Below are positions 57,840 through 64,000 of a stretch of 64,000 nucleotides of DNA, piece after piece. The stretch covers positions 11,187,001-11,251,000 of the forward strand of contig OX485807.1 of assembly GCA_950295325.1 (NCBI GenBank). The letters are read 5' to 3'. The DNA is from Polytrichum commune (taxonomy: Eukaryota > Streptophyta > Polytrichopsida > Polytrichales > Polytrichaceae). Position 1 is the stretch's first letter, and each line of letters begins with the position of its first letter. The notes beneath the pieces were generated by a model. That model was not told the DNA's origin. It worked only from the letters and a program-made list of their open reading frames with translations, and made no database searches. A program made the translations under genes and the position numbers.

Positions 57840-59090
57840 AGCCCTTCAAGTTTGATTGGATTGGAGTGCCTGCACATTTGTGCAAAAATCATCACAACTG
57901 ATTAGAAAGAAATTTTAGCATTCAATTCAGCATCACACGAGTGCTTGATTGCAAGCCATAGCCAGCATTGATTAGGTGGCTGAAGTGCAATCTGGTGAAT
58001 ACGAACGAGGTAAATTGGATGCGAAAGACTTAACGCAGGTTGTAGTAGGCGTCGAATCTACTAAGATGCAATGAGTCATGTATTGGGTGCCCTACTACAA
58101 CTGACGGCATGGCGAGATGTGTTCATTATGCCATGCCGAGGTACTCAATTATGGTTACAAGTGATAATGTGTGTCTCTACGCATTCAATCAAATATATTA
58201 GACATGTTACCAAATTTGTTTATCCTGACCACTATGCTCTCAACATCGAGTATAGACATTACCTATGCGGCGCCAACAATCAAAGGTGTGTGTTGCCAAG
58301 GTTAATATTGTTGGATCCCCTATCAGAACTTGATTCATTCGCATTGATACCCCTCTAGTTCCATGCCCAAACATTTTAGTAGGGAATATATAGCAAAGGG
58401 ATCCACATCATGACAAAAGTGAAGTATTCCTTGGCCACATGGATCAAGTGCAAACTTGTGATGATTACACTCTTAGTGCAAAGGATAGAATTGTCCTCTT
58501 GAAGAAAGTTAACAGTCTCTTATATATGTAAATTCACAACAACCCATCTTCTATTTCTTCAAGCATCTAAATTGTTGCGGTGACTTAACCTATTTCGGAG
58601 ACATTTTCCCCACTTGCTCTAAGCACCACACGTCGTCCGTTCAAGTCACCTGCAAATGGCACTTCCTTCCTACCTTCCTATCTGTGGTTCACACGGTTAA
58701 TTAAACGAACTGAAAAATCAATAGAAGATCAGTGTTTTCTCCACTTCTAGCAACCTTAGTTGGAAAAACACCATCTCACATTTAGGACCCCTACCATTAT
58801 AGGAATTGGAATCGCCACAACGACACCAAGCTCACAATGCTAACCGAAACTCCAGATTTCAGTTTGAATGTTCCTCAATTGGTTACGTGATGGGTTCAGA
58901 AATTCGAGGACACCAATGTATAAATTCATACAAAACTCTATATCAGCGTTAGGGTTCAGGGTCATGCGGGGCTTAATTGCAAACGGTTTGCAAACGCAAA
59001 ATGAGAGGAGACCTTGTCCAATCTATTCAGTACGCCTAACGCATGCAATTTGGACTCTAAATTTCTGTTTCTCCTTGAAGTAGTGATCAT
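57840..59090. other. Upstream region of the F-box gene, no other gene
   Basis: No recognisable coding frame. About 58,413-58,545 resembles the AP2/B 3' flank of the inverted duplication (4,087-4,215). The segment at about 58,300-58,420 (GAACTTGATT..., GGGATCCACATCATGA) resembles 56,065-56,145 inside the F-box gene's second intron. Confidence 0.45.
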
Positions 59091-59099
59091 GACAAGGTC

Positions 59100-60560
59100 C
59101 CTGTCCAGAATTGAAGCCTCCGCGCACCCATTGAATCATCCACAGCAACTAGGAGATATGGCACCTGGTTGAAAGAAACCAAGGCCTTTCAATCAAAGCA
59201 CAAGATTGAGAAGCTTCCCATTGAGGATATATGATTGGAGCTGACCACTCCCGTGGATTAGTTCCATCTCCAGGTTCTACCAATCCCCCGCTTCCCGCCT
59301 GAATTCTCCAATACCTCCTTCAACCCAGTTCTCTCGACTTCGAAAAGGAAGTTACAATATAGGGCCCCAGACTTACCTGGGCCTTGAATGATTGACAAGG
59401 GGTTCAGCAGACATTGCCGATCAACTCCCTCCTTACTTGTGGGATATTCTCAGAGTCCTCTACCGGAATGACGCCTTCATGCATCCATTGAATGAGCCAA
59501 AACAAATCGAGGTTTGGCTAGCCTGAGCAACAAGTTGACAGAAACTAAGTACCTTCAACCAATGCACAGGATTGAGCAGCTTCCCATTGAGGATATTTAC
59601 TTTGGAGGTGGCTCCGGTGCAGGATTGATACCAATTCCAGATTATGCCAAATTATCTCCCGCCTGAATTCTTCACCGCCATCTTCAACCCAATTATCTGT
59701 GCTCCTAAAATTATAACCTACACAAACAGCATTCACAAGGAGCTGAGCTCAACAAGCAGATGTTTGCCTAGTATCAACTCCCTCATCACTGAATCTGGCA
59801 ACACAAGGTCCTGACACACGTGACGCCTTCATCCCACCGATTGAATGACCCAGAGCAATTAAGGTATGGGCACCAAGTTGACAGAATAATCAATACCTTC
59901 AATCAATGCACAAGATTGAGTAGCTTCCCATTGAGGATTTTGGAGGTGTCTCTGGTGGTTTATAAATACCAATTCCAGATATTTACACCAATCCTCTCTG
60001 CTACCGTATCCCTACTTCCCGCCCTGGAATTGTTCACCAGGGCCACCTTCAACCCAATTCGCTCAGCTGCGTGGGCTCCGGAAGTTCTAACCTACCCAAA
60101 CATTTATTCACAAGGAGGGAAGCAAGCGAGCAGATGTTGCCAATCAACTCCCTCATGCGTCGCTTCTGCAATCACAAGGCCTATTAGAAATTTGACGCTT
60201 TCATGCGCCCATTGAATGAGCCAAAGCGATTGATCAGGTATGGCTACCCTGCAGAGCACCAATTTGTTGACAGGTTAATCGATACCTTCAACCGATGCGC
60301 ACAAGATTAAAAAACAGCTTCCTATTGAGGATTTTATCCGATCGCTCCGGTGGATTAATTCCAGACTCTGCCAGTTCCCTGCCTCCCACCTCAATTCTTC
60401 CCCACCACCACCTTCAACCCAATATCTCTAACCTGCGCGGGCTAGCTCGGAACGAAGTTATAACCTAACCCAAACGTCATTCACAAGGAGCGCAGATTAA
60501 TTAAGCATCAGATACTGCCAACCAACTCCCCCGGCCTCATCGATCCCTCTACTTCACCAC
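59100..60560. repeat. Four-copy tandem array of about 350-390-bp units
   Basis: Anchor phrase AGCTTCCCATTGAGGAT recurs near 59,213, 59,577, 59,922 and 60,314 (last one CCTATTGAGG). Each unit also has CCATTGAATGA, a TTGACAG phrase, ACCTTCAANCAATGCACA, a CTCCGGTGGATT-type stretch, TCTTCACC and CTTCAACCCAAT in the same order. Copies are clearly diverged, with indels. No open frame is shared, so this looks like duplicated non-coding sequence. It lies 1.3 kb upstream of the F-box gene. Confidence 0.78.
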
Positions 60561-60940
60561 TCTGGGATATACACATAAATTAACACGGTGATGATCAATA
60601 ATGATGCCCAGTGATCAAAACTCCATAGCCAGACTCCAAAAACCTGACACTAATCCACTCCCTCAAACCGAAAGGAGGAGGAAGCTGGCAGCTTTCTTCT
60701 CCATTACTACTACTCCTACATATTGGAGGTTAAATCAAATTCTTCTGCTGCTGACTCTTTCGCATCTCATCTCCTCTCATCTGCTCCCAGAACGTACACA
60801 ATCTCTGTCCTAAAATTGCTTTGAGCAGACACACGCAACCGTCCTTTCAGCCTCCAACATCATGAACTAGAATAGGTGCAAGTCATGAGCTTCTTGGCTT
60901 TGCAGCTCCTGCCTCATGATCGTCTTCCACAATCCACAGG

Positions 60941-61307
60941 TACACTAAATAATCCTATTCCTCTAAACCACAAGCAATTTTCTAGAGCCCACACTGATTT
61001 TCAAGATGAGACTTAACTTGGGCCATTCTAATTTTTAACCCACGCTAAATTTCTCATAGAAAATTAGCGTGGGTTGCAGTAAAAAAAATCTTTCTAGAAA
61101 GTTAATGTGGGTGGTTATTTTCTTTTGTGCCACATTTGTCTTATAACTAATATTCAATGTGTTCGTCATGAGTCTTCATGAAGACTTGAGGGAAGACCCG
61201 GGGTCTTGGACCCACGGGAATTTCCCATTGACTAGAAAAATATTGTGGCCCACGCTGATTATTTCCATGCTAACTTCTCACCCACACTAATAGGATTGTT
61301 TAGTGTA
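60941..61307. mobile_element. MITE with TACACTAAATAATCCTATT termini
   Basis: Left TACACTAAATAATCCTATT and right AATAGGATTGTTTAGTGTA, 367 bp. The interior matches the two repeats at 32,210-32,930 (GAAGACCCGGGGTCTTGGAC, TTTTTAACCCACGC). TA may be the target duplication. It includes an internal palindrome (AACCCACGCTAAATTTCTCA then AATTAGCGTGGGTT). Confidence 0.75.
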
Positions 61308-61309
61308 AG

Positions 61310-62370
61310 CCTAGGCCCTACCATTCCTCCTCGTCAATTTTTTTAAGGAAAATTTGTGTTTCCCTACACCTGACCTATCGAGGGGGTGTGGTAAAAACTA
61401 GGGGGTACTTTAGATGGGGTCCACGGTCCACGAACATATGGACTAATTTGAAGCAATTTGAGGCATCTTGAACCATGATTGAACCCTTGAACTGGACCCT
61501 CCCTTGGACCCTACCTTCTCAAATGGTTCTCCAAGGATAAGCTCTCCTTTCAAATTCACTTCTTGGTTTCGGATCCTTAGTGGTTCCTTCCAAAATGATG
61601 CCATGTAGGAGACACCTCACTTTGCCCCTTCTTGGTCTTGGACCGTCATCTAAAGGTCTTCGGTCCAATTTACACCTCTTAGCCAATAGGATTACTCCAA
61701 TTTGTTGGACCAGTATCGTCTTTTTCTTACTTTCCGATACCATTTGGGTGTGTATACCATATTAGAATCTTCAAAACCTATGTAAAATCACCCAAGTATC
61801 AATATGGTTTAGAATGGTATTGACCCAAATAATAACTTGAGTAAATAAAGATTCTTTCATCTTGAGGTACCCACCAAATAATCAAACTATACTACTTTAT
61901 TGGTAATATGATTTTGATACCAATTAGATAGGTTCTTTGATACCTTTAGTGACATTAATTATTGATACCATGCATTCGCCTATATACCAATATAAATTTG
62001 ATTAAAATTTTCTCTTAAATTATTACTTTTGTCCTTATTCATCCTAATTTAATCTCATACTTTGGTGTTAATTTGATTTAGAATAGAAATTCCTAAGCTT
62101 TGCATAAATATCAAGATTTCAACCTCACGGTTCATAGGAGAGAGGGAAATACATATCACAAACGAGAATACCTCACATTCATCCAACATAAAAGCCCTAA
62201 GATCGTGTGCAATGCAGTTCGGAGGTTAGTGTATTTAGTTGATTTGGCACCAAAATTGACTTCAAAAACCCTGAATAGAAATGAAACAACCACAAATCTA
62301 TAGGGGGATCAGGTTTTAAAGTTGGATGGGTGAGAGATACACTCGCATGCAAGAAATCCCTTTCCCCCAG
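61310..62370. other. Gene-free A+T-rich interval
   Basis: No recognisable gene. Only short frames without known motifs. Confidence 0.5.
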
Positions 62371-62375
62371 TTCCT

Positions 62376-62575
62376 AGTAGTGTCTGGGGAGATTTTTGGA
62401 CATAATCGGTCAAGATCCTAATGTTTCCAAGACCAATTGTATACATGTTGACATCTTTCAGGTGTTCTTCATTGAAATTAGGAATATTCCATAAACTCCT
62501 CTATATGGATCGGTAATCTTCCACAAGTCTTGAATTTGAACCGGTTATCTCCCAAACTCAACCAGTTCATCACTA
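62376..62575 (+). mobile_element. MITE-like repeat with AACCGGTT motifs, copy 3
   Basis: AGTGTCTGGGGAGATTTTTG, TTGACATCTTTCAGG, CATAAACTCCTCTA and CCCAAACTCAACCAGTTCAT match the copies at 27,650 and 53,137. Confidence 0.66.
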
Positions 62576-62834
62576 AATATGATATTTAGTGTCATACGGC
62601 ATTTAATCTATGGTAACTTTTTGGATGACACTTCTTACGAACAAGTGAACAAATACTGTCATGGATGATGGATGAGTTCATCCATTGGCCAAAACCCTAC
62701 TTTCTCTTGTCAACAACTTGCTATGAAACGCACTGTCATGAGGGATTGAAGTTTGGATGAATAATCACCTGGTAAGTGACAGTAATTGCGACACAGTAAA
62801 TCTATAATCCCCCAAATAATTTACACAGAATGAC

Positions 62835-62935
62835 AATATAATAATGTTGGGTTAACATTTAGTGTTGGTGACACTATACCGCGGTTTACAATTAGAATTG
62901 GTGACACTATGTATCATATTTAGTGCAGCCCGGCC
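62835..62935 (-). repeat. Dispersed repeat, reversed copy of the 7,195 family
   Basis: Contains ACATTTAGTGTTGGTGACAC and AGAATTGGTGACACTATG, the reverse complement of phrases at 7,195-7,345 and 35,455-35,620. Confidence 0.55.
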
Positions 62936-64000
62936 GGTGTTGTGAAGTTGTAACTTATCCTTTTGGTTTAAAGTAAGAACGTGGATTCTTTCCTAACTTG
63001 CTTTAACTTTCTTACCCGAGAGGCATGGACCCCAGCCTGGCTTTGCTTTGCTCACACCTTTGATGAGTGGTCTCCCAATCGCTGACATTCCCAGACATGG
63101 GGAAGGCCCAAGCTCTCCCTTTATTGACCCGGGCCGGCTTTGACTCCCCTTTTGCCCATTATTTGCAACACCATTCGTGCTTTCATGGAAAGGTAACTTA
63201 AAGATAACTTACGGTAAGATAACGCATGTAGATGGGTCTTAAACGGTTACTTTTGTTCCCAACCGTCTCCTAGGACATGAGACACACGATTAGTACGAGA
63301 TGGTTAGCAAACCCAAACCGGGGCCGTAGCCACTTTCCTCATGTTTTTGGGAGCTCATATGGATATCTTTTTCGTTATCAAAGTGAAGATGATTCTCATG
63401 CTCAGTAGATGGTCATATAGGAACCTCCTTCCCTCCCTTTTGCCAATTAACTTGACTCATTGAGCTTTGAATGGTTATCATAATTTGGGGCACATAGTCA
63501 GATACTTGTAAGACACATGCCACACCTAATCACAAACCACTCGAACGAAGAACATAGTATTCGTGAAAATATCACATCCGCATGTGACTGGTGTTTTTTT
63601 TTTAAAGGTCAACTCGGTTTCTAGTCTTGTCGAGTGCGCTTCAACTTTGGAAAAATTTGCATTTGGAAATCAATTTTGTATGGGCGCGTATGGTACAAGT
63701 TCAAAGAGTAAAGGGAGGGGGGGGGGAACAAGTCTTTTTATATGATGAATACTACGTTTTGATTGCTATCTAGAGTGTTTGAAGTAACAATGAAAAACAT
63801 AACACTCGTGATATAAAAGACTTCTTCCTTCGTTATCACTTGCGCATGCTACTAGCACAAATGTAAATACATCCAAGTGTAGTCGGCAAAAGTTGCCTCC
63901 AAAGACCAATTCAAGCTGGCTTTCCTTGTATTTGAGGAAACGGCATTTGTGACATTTTTGGCATGCCATGTGACGTTTTCACGAATACCATGTGAAAGGT
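62936..64000. other. Gene-free end of window
   Basis: No recognisable gene. A T-run near 63,593 and a G12 run near 63,717. Confidence 0.5.

Noticed and set aside
1-64000. tRNA, rRNA, CRISPR or organelle-derived segments
   Set aside because: No paired tRNA arms with a GGTTCNANNCC loop, no rRNA core phrases and no regularly spaced identical repeats were found by eye; a covariance-model scan was not possible.

Overview
This is nuclear DNA from a land plant. It is A+T-rich and gene-poor: about five recognisable protein-coding loci in 64 kb, with GT-AG introns, many short inverted-repeat transposons (MITEs), a 5'-truncated retroelement and AP2, F-box/kelch and DEG7 genes. A decayed transposon protein at 40.1-43.4 kb resembles, from memory, a SWIM-type repeat protein common in moss genomes. 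A moss or other early-diverging land plant is therefore my best guess, but the sequence does not prove it. I saw no rRNA, tRNA or CRISPR.

Region 1 (about 1.5-18.7 kb) is a large inverted duplication. The left arm (about 1,470-6,725) and right arm (about 12,100-18,670) carry the same three loci in mirror image around a 5.4-kb spacer full of MITEs. From the outside inward they are a small secreted Cys-rich peptide gene (A), a second small signal-peptide gene (B) that looks like a tandem relative of A, and a divergent double-AP2 transcription-factor gene transcribed convergently towards B. The two AP2 promoters face each other across the spacer, and each carries a tandem array of a TGGATGAA/TTCATCCA-type repeat. 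The right AP2 gene is intact with one intron. The left one has lost the intron and flanking coding sequence, which leaves a frameshift. The two A copies carry different lesions (a nonsense codon on the left, a 1-bp frameshift on the right), and left B has lost its start region.

Region 2 (20.1-27.5 kb) is a DEG7-type protease gene on the minus strand. Its coding sequence of about 1,090 codons is intact and uninterrupted, although plant DEG7 is normally intron-rich. A probable 5'-UTR intron reaches back to a pyrimidine-rich leader near 26.6 kb. Further upstream is a cluster of CCAAT and ACGT-type motifs.

Region 3 (27.5-52.6 kb) is largely gene-free transposon territory. It contains minisatellites (31-bp and about 95-bp units), several MITE families (two CACTA-like copies, two elements with 7-8 bp duplications, elements with CTACACTAAA termini), the decayed SWIM-type element and a 534-bp 5'-truncated non-LTR-like insertion with a 14-bp target duplication.

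Region 4 (52.6-60.6 kb) holds an intact four-exon F-box/kelch gene (494 codons, minus strand). Just downstream are two partial copies of its last exon separated by a MITE, one intron carries a decoy copy of the last exon's start, and upstream there is a four-copy tandem array of about 360-bp units. The last 3.4 kb contain only repeats.

Domain and family names come from motifs read in the translations and from remembered homologues; no database search was run.
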